Assembly (NCBI GenBank): GCA_947493195.1
Contig: CANLQG010000005.1
Location: 62,001-126,000 of the forward strand
Direction of reading: 5' to 3'
DNA from: an uncultured Sphingomonadaceae bacterium
GTDB taxonomy: Bacteria; Pseudomonadota; Alphaproteobacteria; Sphingomonadales; Sphingomonadaceae
Length of the DNA stretch: 64,000 bases
Part shown: positions 9,304 through 17,170 of the stretch, piece by piece
Position numbering within the stretch: position 1 is the first letter of the stretch
Layout: each line of letters opens with the position of its first letter
Notes under the pieces: model-generated
Databases searched by the model: none
Seen by the model: the letters and a program-made list of their open reading frames with translations, nothing else
Told to the model about the DNA's origin: nothing
Made by a program: the position numbers and the translations under genes

Positions 9304-10076
9304 GCTTCCAGTACTGCCACGATCCGTTCTTCCAGCCATGCGTTGTCTTCCGCGCGGCTGAAGCCGTGATCGGCATCGGGGCGGGTTTCGATGTCTTCGT
9401 TTGCGATCGGGTAATTGCTGCGAAACGCCTGCGCCGTCCGGTCCCGACCGGCCAGCAGGAAGCACGTATCACCCCGATATTCAGCCAGCGATGCGGCCAT
9501 GGCCTCTCCAAGGCGCGTCGTTTTGGCTTTCTCCAGCGTTGCGCGCTTCAGGCTTCTGGCAACCCCGCCGATGGAGACCTTCCCGGTCAGGAGCCGGGCC
9601 AGGTCACGCGGGTTGCGCAATTTTTCCATGTACCGTGCGCGAATTGCATCGGGCGTGGTCTTCTGCGCGTTGTCGTCATCGAAGGTCCACGGGTTGGCCA
9701 GCACCAGCGCGTCCGTGCCAAAACCATGGCCCAGCATCAGCGCCGACGCCGCGTCGCAATTACCGAAAGCCACGATATGGCGCAGGTGCGGTGACTGCTG
9801 ACGGAAAGTGGCAACGGCCCCCTCGATTTCTGGTGCCGATTCGCGAAACCCTGCATTTGTGCCCGTGCTGTCCCCCACGCCCCTGCGGTCGAAGCGGAAG
9901 ACAGGATAGCCCCTTGCAGCAATGCGCGCCGCCAGCCGGGCGTGCCCGGCAAAGGCACCGCTGCGGCTTTCGTTGCCGCCGCTGACGATCATCAGGCCGG
10001 CGGTGCCGGCGGCCTCGTCTAGAGTGGCGACAAGGGTGTCACCCTCACAGGGAAAGGTCAGATGCCGCCGGGTCAT
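9294..10076 (-). CDS. Exosortase A system-associated hydrolase 1
   Basis: A 260-residue alpha/beta hydrolase of a subfamily found almost only in genomes with XrtA/PEP-CTERM loci. The nucleophile elbow reads AFGNCDAASAL, so the nucleophile would be cysteine rather than serine, as in dienelactone hydrolases. The fold's other landmarks are GLMIVSGGNESRSG early on, FRFDRRGVGDSTG, and DADHGFSRAEDNAWL, which supplies the histidine. It is the last gene of the minus-strand arm and its ATG overlaps the stop of hydrolase 2. An upstream in-frame extension of 25 codons would run through hydrolase 2 and was rejected. The substrate is unknown; acyl or thioester hydrolysis is plausible from its neighbours. 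Confidence 0.9.
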   Translation of the reverse strand: MTRRHLTFPCEGDTLVATLDEAAGTAGLMIVSGGNESRSGAFAGHARLAARIAARGYPVFRFDRRGVGDSTGTNAGFRESAPEIEGAVATFRQQSPHLRHIVAFGNCDAASALMLGHGFGTDALVLANPWTFDDDNAQKTTPDAIRARYMEKLRNPRDLARLLTGKVSIGGVARSLKRATLEKAKTTRLGEAMAASLAEYRGDTCFLLAGRDRTAQAFRSNYPIANEDIETRPDADHGFSRAEDNAWLEERIVAVLEAQP

Positions 10077-10735
10077 CGCAGGTGCTCCAGTGCCAGTTCG
10101 GCAAGCCGATCGGCCTGTACCGGATCGTGGGCGGGTTCCGCGCGGAGCCATAGCCCCCCACCGCCTACATCGCCCTGGGCAATTTCCACGGCGTCGCTCT
10201 CACCAAGTGAAGCCTGTTCGAGTTCCGCGACCATCTCCGGACCGAGGTTGTAACCGGCAAGCCGCAGTCCTTCTAGCCGCCCGCGTTCGAGGAGATCCTC
10301 GCGGCTCTTCGTTTCCCCGGCCTCGCGCGCTGCGATGACCTGTGCCCGCAGCATTGCACGCAGCAGGCTGGCCCCGGATGCAGGGGCGTAGTGAATGTTC
10401 GGCAGGTGGCCGGGCGCGACCAGCGCGCCGCCCCTTATTGCCAGCACATGCGTCGCCCCGAAATGATCTGCAGCAACGCGCATCGCCGCGCGCCAGCCAT
10501 CCAGCGTCTGCTGTTCCAGCGTGAGGAGACTTTCGTTCGTCCCGGGCAGGTCTGGCAGGAAGCTGTCGACCCCGGCCGCATCCAGTCGCCGCATCACTTC
10601 GACCGTGAAATGGCGCAACTTGCTGCCTTCGTCGAACAGGGCGCGAACCACCAGCACGCGCGGCGCGCGCCCGGCCTCAAAGCCGACCACATATTCATCA
10701 GAGCCTGAAGGCGAGGGCCAGAGACCCGTCAGCAC
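10073..10735 (-). CDS. Exosortase A system-associated hydrolase 2 (nucleophile replaced)
   Basis: A 220-residue alpha/beta-hydrolase-fold protein, the usual partner of hydrolase 1 in XrtA loci. The fold is visible from VLVVRALFDEGSKLRHF to FLPDLPGTNES, but the elbow reads LAIRGGALVA, with arginine where serine or cysteine should be. It should therefore not act as an ordinary serine or cysteine hydrolase; a binding, scaffolding or regulatory role with hydrolase 1 is an inference. It starts with GTG seven bases after the acyl carrier protein stop and overlaps hydrolase 1 by four bases. The order (acyltransferase, carrier protein, hydrolase 2, hydrolase 1) indicates one transcript. Confidence 0.85.
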   Translation of the reverse strand: MLTGLWPSPSGSDEYVVGFEAGRAPRVLVVRALFDEGSKLRHFTVEVMRRLDAAGVDSFLPDLPGTNESLLTLEQQTLDGWRAAMRVAADHFGATHVLAIRGGALVAPGHLPNIHYAPASGASLLRAMLRAQVIAAREAGETKSREDLLERGRLEGLRLAGYNLGPEMVAELEQASLGESDAVEIAQGDVGGGGLWLRAEPAHDPVQADRLAELALEHLR

Positions 10736-10741
10736 GCGGTT

Positions 10742-11035
10742 TCAGCCGTCAGCGCGCTTGGCCTGAAGGAACGCGAGCAGGCCGCCGAAAGTCTCCAGCA
10801 TTTCGCCATCGACATCTTCGTCATCGATGATGATATCGAGCCTGTCTTCCAGTTCGGTGAGCAGGCCGGCGACGGCCATCGAATCGAGTTCGGGCAGGTC
10901 GCCGAAGAGGCCGGAATCGGAATCGAGAGCCGCGATACGTTCTGCCGAGAGGCCAAGAACGTCAGCAAGAACCTGCCGCAGGACGAGATCGATGTGTTCG
11001 GCCTGCTCGGTCGGGGCGGGGAGTTTGGTCGCCAT
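10742..11035 (-). CDS. Acyl carrier protein, exosortase A system-associated
   Basis: A 97-residue acidic protein with the carrier-protein helix pattern. The phosphopantetheine attachment site is the serine in LPELDSMAVAGLL, where the classical DSL reads DSM. Carrier proteins hold acyl groups as thioesters on a phosphopantetheine arm. Several such genes accompany XrtA loci and are distinct from the fatty-acid synthase AcpP. The gene lies 12 bases after the acyltransferase stop and 6 bases before hydrolase 2. Together with the acyl-CoA ligase on the divergent arm it forms the core of an acyl-activation module. Confidence 0.88.
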   Translation of the reverse strand: MATKLPAPTEQAEHIDLVLRQVLADVLGLSAERIAALDSDSGLFGDLPELDSMAVAGLLTELEDRLDIIIDDEDVDGEMLETFGGLLAFLQAKRADG

Positions 11036-11047
11036 AGTTCTTGCGCA

Positions 11048-12046
11048 CTAGCCATCAGCGCCGCCCGAGACAAGCATGCGCAACAAATGCTTGGCCACAG
11101 TGGGCCAGTTTCGGGGCGCTGCGGGGCGCAGGCAGGTGACCTGCCAGCGGGTGCGCACCTGTTCCATCCAGTCGCGCTTGTAGGGATCGTCCCCCGTGCC
11201 GAAATCGACCCAATCAACGCCGTCGATGTCGATCACACGTTCGAACAGGGCGGCCGTCAGCGTCGTACCGGGGGAAAGGGCGTCCGCATCGCTGCGATGG
11301 GCCAGCTTGTGGATGTAGGCGGTGTCGCCGTCCACGGTCCAGAACTGCGCTGCGACGGGCTTTCCCTCATGCCGGGCAAGGCCGAATCGAAACCGTCCCG
11401 CGGCGCTTTCGGCCATGGCGAAGGCGCGCAGCAGGGCTGGGTCCCCTTCGGCAGGCTTCCAGCTCTCGGCGTAAATGTCCTCGTAGGCTTGCCAGTCGGA
11501 AGGGTCGAAACTGGTGGCAAGCGACACGTGCACCTTTTTCGCCTTGCGCTTCAAGGTCGTGCGCAGCCGGCCCGGGCGGTCCGCCAGGAAGGCGGCATAG
11601 CTGCGCCCTGCCACCGGCAACACATGGTTGGTGTCGCACGCTTCGGCGAGGACCATCCATCCCGCCTGCCGGAAAGCGTGGGTCAGGCGGGCAAGCGTGC
11701 CGTCCTCCTCCGGCACCTTTCGCAACGTCACCCTGTGTGTGCGCTGGCGAAGGTCGCGGGCGAGCGCATCCAGCATGATGTCGCTTGCCGGGTTACCGGC
11801 GCGCAGGTCGCTCCAGGTGAAGGCGTACCAGTTGGTCAGCGCCTCGAGCCCGTTGACAGACCTGTGGAGCGGAAGGGTAATGCCGTTGCCATCTCCGGAC
11901 GCCGTGGCGAACAGCGGCTTTATGCCGCTCTCTTCCAGCAGCGCGAACCACTGCAGCCGCGCGAACGGGCCTGCATCGGACCAATCAAGGTCTTGCAGAT
12001 CGTTAACCGTGTCGTGATAGCTGATCGCCGTCACTGAATCGTCCAT
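11048..12046 (-). CDS. GNAT/FemAB-like acyltransferase of the XrtA locus
   Basis: A 332-residue protein with the BioF2/FemAB-like acetyltransferase fold. Visible landmarks are GPFARLQWFALLEESG near the start, a basic LRTTLKRKAKKV stretch mid-protein, and PVAAQFWTVDGDTAYIHKLA followed by PGTTLTAALFERVI, which matches the acyl-CoA or aminoacyl-tRNA binding core of that superfamily. It heads the minus arm, so it is probably co-expressed with the carrier protein and the hydrolases. The start is uncertain: ATG at 12046 has a GGAGG directly against it, and a TTG lies five codons upstream at 12061. The substrate is unknown. Confidence 0.8.
   Translation of the reverse strand: MDDSVTAISYHDTVNDLQDLDWSDAGPFARLQWFALLEESGIKPLFATASGDGNGITLPLHRSVNGLEALTNWYAFTWSDLRAGNPASDIMLDALARDLRQRTHRVTLRKVPEEDGTLARLTHAFRQAGWMVLAEACDTNHVLPVAGRSYAAFLADRPGRLRTTLKRKAKKVHVSLATSFDPSDWQAYEDIYAESWKPAEGDPALLRAFAMAESAAGRFRFGLARHEGKPVAAQFWTVDGDTAYIHKLAHRSDADALSPGTTLTAALFERVIDIDGVDWVDFGTGDDPYKRDWMEQVRTRWQVTCLRPAAPRNWPTVAKHLLRMLVSGGADG
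11993..12021 (+). promoter_or_regulatory. Candidate promoter for the plus arm of the XrtA locus
   Basis: TTGCAG and GATAGC are separated by 17 bases, matching the -35/-10 spacing of the housekeeping sigma factor, about 40 bases before the acyl-CoA ligase ATG. It lies inside the start of the divergent acyltransferase gene, which is forced because the two start codons are only 14 bases apart. Found by eye, so chance occurrence is quite possible. Confidence 0.3.
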
Positions 12047-12060
12047 CCTCCAGGAATGCA

Positions 12061-13563
12061 ATGTCCAGCGCGCCCGATCCCACGCCCTATCCGCTCGATC
12101 ACCTCGCCATGCGCGGGGCTGGTACGGATGCGGCGCTGGTCCTGCGCGGCGAAACGTTTAGCTGGAATGGCTTAAGAAGCCGTGTTGCCGCCCTTGCAGG
12201 CTGGCTTGCGGGGCAGGTGCCGGAAAAGGGTGCGCGGGTGGCGACCTGGGCCGCGAAGGGGGAACTCACCTGCCTGATGCCACTAGCCGCAGCGCGTGCC
12301 GGGCTCGTCCACGTACCCATCAATCCGCTGCTGAAGCGGGCCCAGGTGGGACATATCCTTTCAGATTGCGGCGCCAGCCTGCTGATCGCGAACGCGGCGC
12401 GGCTCGCCTCACTGGAAGGGGGCGATGTGCCTGCTGCCTGTTCGCAGATGGAGGAAAAGGCCGCGCTCGCTGCGGCGACGGGAGCACAGCCACTCGAGAT
12501 GCTCTCCGAGGCTGATCCGGGCGAGCTATGCGCCATTCTCTACACCAGCGGATCCACTGGCAGGCCCAAGGGCGTGATGCTGAGCCACGCGAACCTGTGG
12601 CTGGGCGCGGTCAGCGTGGCGCATTACCTCGGCATGGCGGCAGACGATGCGACACTGGCCGTGCTGCCGCTGAGCTTCGACTATGGCCAGAACCAGCTGC
12701 TATCCACATGGTATGCCGGCGGAAGTGTGGTGCCGCTCGATTACCTCACCCCGCGTGACGTTATCAAGGCATGCGCCCGCCATGGCATTACGACGCTGGC
12801 CGCCGTGCCGCCGCTTTGGCTGCAACTGGTGGGACAGGACTGGCCGCAGGAGGCCGTGGCCGCGATGCGGCGCCTGACCAACAGCGGCGGCGCGCTTACC
12901 GTGGACTTGGTGCGCGACCTGCGGCGGATATTTCCCGAAGCGCGCCTGTTTCCCATGTACGGCCTGACCGAAGCCTTTCGCTCGACCTACCTCGATCCCG
13001 ATCTGGTGGACGATCACCCGACTTCGATGGGCCGTGCTATTCCCTTTGCAGAGATACTGGTCGTCAACGGGCGCGGAGAGGTTCACGGCGAAGGCGAACT
13101 GGTTCACTGCGGGCCGCTTGTGGCGCAAGGGTACTGGCAGGATGCAGAACGCACCGCGCAGCGCTTCAAGCCTGCACCACCGGCCTCGCGATACGGCGGG
13201 ATGGCGGTATGGTCCGGCGACAACGTGCGACGGGCGGATGATGGCCTGCTCTATTTCGTCGGCCGAGACGATGCCATGATCAAGAGCGCGGGCAACCGTA
13301 TCAGCCCGCAGGAAATAGAGGAGGTCGTCATCGCGACAGGACTGGCTGACGAGGCCGTGGCGCTTGGCGTTCCCGACGAAAAACTGGGGCACGCCATCCA
13401 TCTGGTCGTGCGCGGCATCGGCGACGAGGATGCCCTGCGCGCTGCCTTGCGAAGCGAACTTCCCAATTTCATGCAGCCTGCCGTCATACGCTGGGTGGAA
13501 GCGATGCCGCTCAACCCCAACGGCAAGATCGACAGGGCCAGGCTGGCGAGGGAAGCGGCATGA
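12061..13563 (+). CDS. Acyl-CoA ligase (AMP-forming), exosortase A system-associated
   Basis: A 500-residue member of the ANL adenylating family, which activates a carboxylic acid as acyl-AMP and transfers it to a thiol (CoA or a carrier protein). The P-loop is ILYTSGSTGRPKGVMLSH (about residue 160), motif A5 is PMYGLTEAFRSTYLDP, and the C-terminal catalytic lysine is in LNPNGKIDRARL. It belongs to the ligase subgroup that travels with XrtA. A dedicated carrier protein in the divergent arm is a natural acceptor, but this is inference. The next gene overlaps its stop by four bases. Confidence 0.92.
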   Translation: MSSAPDPTPYPLDHLAMRGAGTDAALVLRGETFSWNGLRSRVAALAGWLAGQVPEKGARVATWAAKGELTCLMPLAAARAGLVHVPINPLLKRAQVGHILSDCGASLLIANAARLASLEGGDVPAACSQMEEKAALAAATGAQPLEMLSEADPGELCAILYTSGSTGRPKGVMLSHANLWLGAVSVAHYLGMAADDATLAVLPLSFDYGQNQLLSTWYAGGSVVPLDYLTPRDVIKACARHGITTLAAVPPLWLQLVGQDWPQEAVAAMRRLTNSGGALTVDLVRDLRRIFPEARLFPMYGLTEAFRSTYLDPDLVDDHPTSMGRAIPFAEILVVNGRGEVHGEGELVHCGPLVAQGYWQDAERTAQRFKPAPPASRYGGMAVWSGDNVRRADDGLLYFVGRDDAMIKSAGNRISPQEIEEVVIATGLADEAVALGVPDEKLGHAIHLVVRGIGDEDALRAALRSELPNFMQPAVIRWVEAMPLNPNGKIDRARLAREAA

Positions 13564-14786
13564 AAGCGCTCGGTCCGATCCCCCCCGAATTCACTGCCAT
13601 AGACGGCGAACTGGCCATCGGTGGGCGACGCGCAAGCGCACTGGTGAAGGAGGCTGGCGACACGCCCCTGTTCGTCTATTCCCGCGAAATCATCGAAGAC
13701 CGTATCGCGCGCCTGCGGCAGGCAATGCCTGAACGGTTGAACATTCATTATGCCATGAAAGCAAATCCTTACAGGCCGTTGCTGGAATTCATGGCAGATC
13801 TGGTTGACGGTCTGGACATCGCTTCCGCCGGCGAACTGGAGCAGGCGCGGGAGGCCGGATACCTGCCCCGCGAAATCAGCTTTGCCGGACCGGGAAAGCG
13901 CGACCGCGAACTGTGGACGGCCATCCGGACCGGTGTGACCCTGAATGTCGAATCGGAGAACGAGGCACACCGCGCCTTGCAGATGGGGAAGGAACTGGGC
14001 GTTACGCCAAGGCTGGCGATCCGCGTGAACCCCACGTTCGAATTGCGCGGTTCGGGCATGAAGATGGGCGGCGGTGCGAAGCCATTTGGCGCCGACGCCG
14101 ACCGGGTGGCCGCTCTGGCCCGCACGATCGTGGAAGCGGGCGCGAACTGGCGCGGATTTCATATCTATTCGGGCAGTCAGGCTCTGGATGCAGAGGCCCT
14201 GATAGAAGCACAGGGCCATGTCCTCGACCTGGCCGCGGAACTGGCGCGAGACGCTGGCGTGGAAGTGCCGCACCTCAACATGGGCGGCGGTTTCGGTATT
14301 CCCTATTTCGACAAGGATAGGCCGCTGGATATTGCTGCCATCGGTGCCGCGCTGGCGCAGCGCTTTGACGCGCTTCCGGAGATATTGGCAGAAACGAGGT
14401 TCGCCATCGAACTCGGGCGATATCTGGTCGGCGAAGCCGGCGTCTATCTCACCCGCATTGTGGACCGGAAGGTTAGCCACGGCACGACCTATCTGATCAC
14501 CGACGGGGGCCTGCACCATCAGCTTGCCGCGTCAGGCAATTTCGGCACGGTAGTGCGCCGCAATTACCCCGCCGCCATAGCCACGCGCTTCGATGACGAG
14601 CCGGAGGAGGTCGTCAACGTAGTCGGTTGCCTGTGTACGCCGCTGGACCGCCTGGCCGATGCGGCCCACCTGCCGCGCGCCGAAGTGGGTGATCTTGTCG
14701 CAATTTTCTGCGCCGGAGCCTACGGCGCCAGCGCCAGTCCGGCGACGTTCCTGGGGCAGGGTGCGGCACGCGAGATGCTTGTCTGA
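13560..14786 (+). CDS. PLP-dependent decarboxylase, exosortase A system-associated
   Basis: A 408-residue fold type III enzyme related to diaminopimelate and ornithine decarboxylases. The PLP lysine is in IHYAMKANPYRPLLEF near residue 70, the phosphate-binding loop is NMGGGFGIPYF, and the catalytic cysteine region reads GCLCTPLD where the relatives have C-E/D-S-x-D. It should decarboxylate an amino acid to an amine, but the altered cysteine loop means it is unlikely to be an ordinary LysA. Its ATG overlaps the ligase stop, which ties amine formation to acyl activation in one operon. Substrate and product are unknown. Confidence 0.9.
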   Translation: MKALGPIPPEFTAIDGELAIGGRRASALVKEAGDTPLFVYSREIIEDRIARLRQAMPERLNIHYAMKANPYRPLLEFMADLVDGLDIASAGELEQAREAGYLPREISFAGPGKRDRELWTAIRTGVTLNVESENEAHRALQMGKELGVTPRLAIRVNPTFELRGSGMKMGGGAKPFGADADRVAALARTIVEAGANWRGFHIYSGSQALDAEALIEAQGHVLDLAAELARDAGVEVPHLNMGGGFGIPYFDKDRPLDIAAIGAALAQRFDALPEILAETRFAIELGRYLVGEAGVYLTRIVDRKVSHGTTYLITDGGLHHQLAASGNFGTVVRRNYPAAIATRFDDEPEEVVNVVGCLCTPLDRLADAAHLPRAEVGDLVAIFCAGAYGASASPATFLGQGAAREMLV

Positions 14787-14978
14787 CGGACGAGCGCAAA
14801 TCCGTCCCGGAATAGTACAGGCCAACACAAAACCCGCTTCCAGCGCCGATTGGATGTGAAGGCTAACGCAATGTTCACCCTTTTTCGCGAGAACCCCTGA
14901 CCGGATACCGGGCTGTCTGCCTGCGTGGCTTCTAAGGCCGCGCCTGCCAGCCCACTCAAGTTCGCGAAGGACGCATCG

Positions 14979-15623
14979 ATGCGCAAGACAAAGTCCGCAA
15001 CTCTCCTGTTTGCCTCGGCAAGCCTCGCTATCGGCCTGTCTGGCTGTGCGGGTGGTGCCTCCGGGCCGGAGTTGGAGCCGGCTAGGTTTGTCGCCATGCA
15101 GGAAGGGCCAGGCGAGGAATATGTGATCGGTCCGCTCGACAAGCTGACCGTCCACGTCTGGCGCAACGACGAACTTGGCGCCGAAGTCCAGGTTCGCCCC
15201 GATGGCCGCATCACCACGCCGCTGGTGGCCGACATGCCCGCAGTGGGCAAGACGCCCACCATGCTGGCAGAGGACATCCGCCTGCAGCTTTCGCAGTACA
15301 TCGAAGAGCCGCTGGTGACAGTGATCGTCAACGAATTTGCCGGCACCTTCAGCCAGCAGGTGCGGATCGTGGGCGCAACGGCGCAGCCGGCCTCGATCCC
15401 ATACCGCGCCAACATGACCCTGCTCGACGCGATGATTTCCGTTGGCGGACTGTCTGAATATGCTGCGGGCAATCGCGCCACGCTGATCCGTTTCGATCGC
15501 CAGTCCGGCAGCCAGAAGGAATACGCGCTGCGCCTGTCCGACCTGCTGCGTCGCGGCGATAGCGATGCGAACGTGATGCTGCGCCCCGGCGACGTCATCA
15601 TCATTCCAGAGAGCATGTTCTAA
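14979..15623 (+). CDS. XrtA system polysaccharide export lipoprotein (Wza-like)
   Basis: A 214-residue outer-membrane auxiliary-type export protein. The signal has lipobox IGLSGC near residue 22, then the polysaccharide export domain begins with YVIGPLDKLTVHVW and continues through VRPDGRITTPLVADMPA, a typical Poly_export match. A SLBB-like domain follows (IVGATAQPASIPYR). It would form or gate the outer-membrane channel for the exopolysaccharide. The ATG at 14979 was chosen because it gives the correct lipoprotein signal; an upstream start would add 18 residues that break it. The 192 bases upstream hold no gene that I can see. Confidence 0.92.
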   Translation: MRKTKSATLLFASASLAIGLSGCAGGASGPELEPARFVAMQEGPGEEYVIGPLDKLTVHVWRNDELGAEVQVRPDGRITTPLVADMPAVGKTPTMLAEDIRLQLSQYIEEPLVTVIVNEFAGTFSQQVRIVGATAQPASIPYRANMTLLDAMISVGGLSEYAAGNRATLIRFDRQSGSQKEYALRLSDLLRRGDSDANVMLRPGDVIIIPESMF

Positions 15624-15639
15624 GGAAGGTATGTAAGCT

Positions 15640-17157
15640 TTGCACCAGCTTCTTGAAGAACTGCGCGGCGGCATCTGGGCGATCTGGAACCGTCGCTGGC
15701 TGGCCCTCGGGGTCGCCTGGGGCGTCTGCCTGCTCGGGTGGCTGGTCGTTGCGCTGATACCCAACAGGTACGAGAGCGAAACCCGCATCTTCGTACAACT
15801 GGACGACGTGCTGGCCGAACAGATCGGCATCGGCGCTGCCAGCCGGGCACGCGATATCGACCGTATTCGCCAGACCCTGGTGAGCTCGGTCAACCTCGAG
15901 ACGGTAGTCCGTTCCACGCGCATCGGCGACAGCGTGACATCCCCCACCGAGATGGAAGCTGCGATCGAGCGGCTGACCAAGGACATCGAGGTGGTGAGCG
16001 AGGGCGAGAATATCTTCGAGATCACTGCTTCCAGCGGTCGCAGCGACCTTTCCGATTCCGATAACGCCGAACTGGCGCAGGTTATCGCGCAGCGGATGAT
16101 CGACATCTTCCGCGAGGAGAATCTTGGCGGGGCGCGGGGCGACATGGAGGAATCGATCGAGTTCCTGAACCAGCAGCTGGCCGCTCGCGAAGCCGAACTG
16201 GCCGCTGCCGAGGAACGCCGCCTGGCTTTCGAAACAGCCCATCCCGAACTGATCGGCGGGGCGCAGGCCATCGCCACCCAATTGAATGCCACCCGCGGCG
16301 AACTGCGCGCAGTCGAGGCCGACCTTGCCGCTTCGCAAAGTGCATTGGCAGGGCTCGAGGGGCAGATCTCGAGCACGCCGCGCTTCATCGTGACCCCGGG
16401 TGCCGGTGGTCCGCAGGCGTCGCTTGCCCAGGCCCAGGCGCAGCTTGCCGCTCTCGAAGCGCGCGGCCTGACGAACGAGCACCCTGACATGGTCGCCGCG
16501 CGTCGCACCGTCGCATCCTTGCGCGAACAAGCGCAGGCCGCAGGGCCTTCCGGTGGCACGCTGAACCCGGCCTACAGCACCCTCCAGTCGATGTACGTGG
16601 AGCGCCAGGCCAACGTGCAGTCGCTGCAATCGCGGGCAGCCGCCCTGCGTGCGGAAATCGCATCGATCACGGCCAATCAGGCGCTGGAACCCGGCGCCGC
16701 TGCCGAAGCCCAGCGCATCAGCCGCGATTACGACGTGCTGCGCCAGCAGTACGACCAGCTTTTGCAGGATCGCGAGGAGCTGCGTCTGCGCGGCCAGGTT
16801 GAGAACGAGCGCAGCGCGGTGCAGTTCGAGGTTATCGATCCGCCGACGACACCGCGCGAGCCTGCTGCACCCAACCGTCCGCTGCTGCTGCTGGGCGTCC
16901 TGATCGTGGGCCTGGGCGCCGGTGGGGGCGCGGCCTTTGCGATGAGCAAGCTTGGTTCCACCTTCGCCACGGCAAACCAGCTGGAGCGAGCCTTGGGATT
17001 GCCGGTGATCGGGACGATCACGCACACCTTCACCGAGGCAGGCCGCGAACTGCGCGCCAAGCGCCTCAAGTACTTCGCCGCCGGGGTAGGGGGCCTTGGC
17101 ATGCTGTTCGTGGTGCTGATGGGCGTGGAATTCGTCCAGCGCGGCATGGTGGCATGA
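15640..17157 (+). CDS. XrtA system polysaccharide chain-length determinant (Wzz-like)
   Basis: A 505-residue inner-membrane co-polymerase. It has a first membrane segment at about residues 18-40 (LGVAWGVCLLGWLVVAL), a long periplasmic region with extended coiled coil (about 150-390, rich in Glu, Ala and Gln), a second membrane segment near 412-435 (LLLLGVLIVGLGAGGGAAF) and a third hydrophobic stretch close to the C-terminus. There is no kinase domain; the next gene supplies it as a separate protein, an arrangement known for XrtA loci. The start is TTG at 15640 with GGAAGG about ten bases upstream; no ATG in frame gives the first membrane helix intact. Confidence 0.9.
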   Translation: MHQLLEELRGGIWAIWNRRWLALGVAWGVCLLGWLVVALIPNRYESETRIFVQLDDVLAEQIGIGAASRARDIDRIRQTLVSSVNLETVVRSTRIGDSVTSPTEMEAAIERLTKDIEVVSEGENIFEITASSGRSDLSDSDNAELAQVIAQRMIDIFREENLGGARGDMEESIEFLNQQLAAREAELAAAEERRLAFETAHPELIGGAQAIATQLNATRGELRAVEADLAASQSALAGLEGQISSTPRFIVTPGAGGPQASLAQAQAQLAALEARGLTNEHPDMVAARRTVASLREQAQAAGPSGGTLNPAYSTLQSMYVERQANVQSLQSRAAALRAEIASITANQALEPGAAAEAQRISRDYDVLRQQYDQLLQDREELRLRGQVENERSAVQFEVIDPPTTPREPAAPNRPLLLLGVLIVGLGAGGGAAFAMSKLGSTFATANQLERALGLPVIGTITHTFTEAGRELRAKRLKYFAAGVGGLGMLFVVLMGVEFVQRGMVA

Positions 17158-17170
17158 GGGAGAGCGGACG

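Noticed and set aside
14785-14806. GACGGA/TCCGTC hairpin at the end of the decarboxylase gene as a terminator
   Set aside because: Short stem, ten-base loop, no T-run, and it overlaps the stop codon. Termination inside the XrtA operon is not supported.
14532-16559. A 675-codon antisense frame opposite the export and chain-length genes
   Set aside because: Serine/arginine-rich, no domain, and the plus-strand genes have clear family matches. Same for similar frames at 1225-3282, 57410-59398 and 61614-63530.
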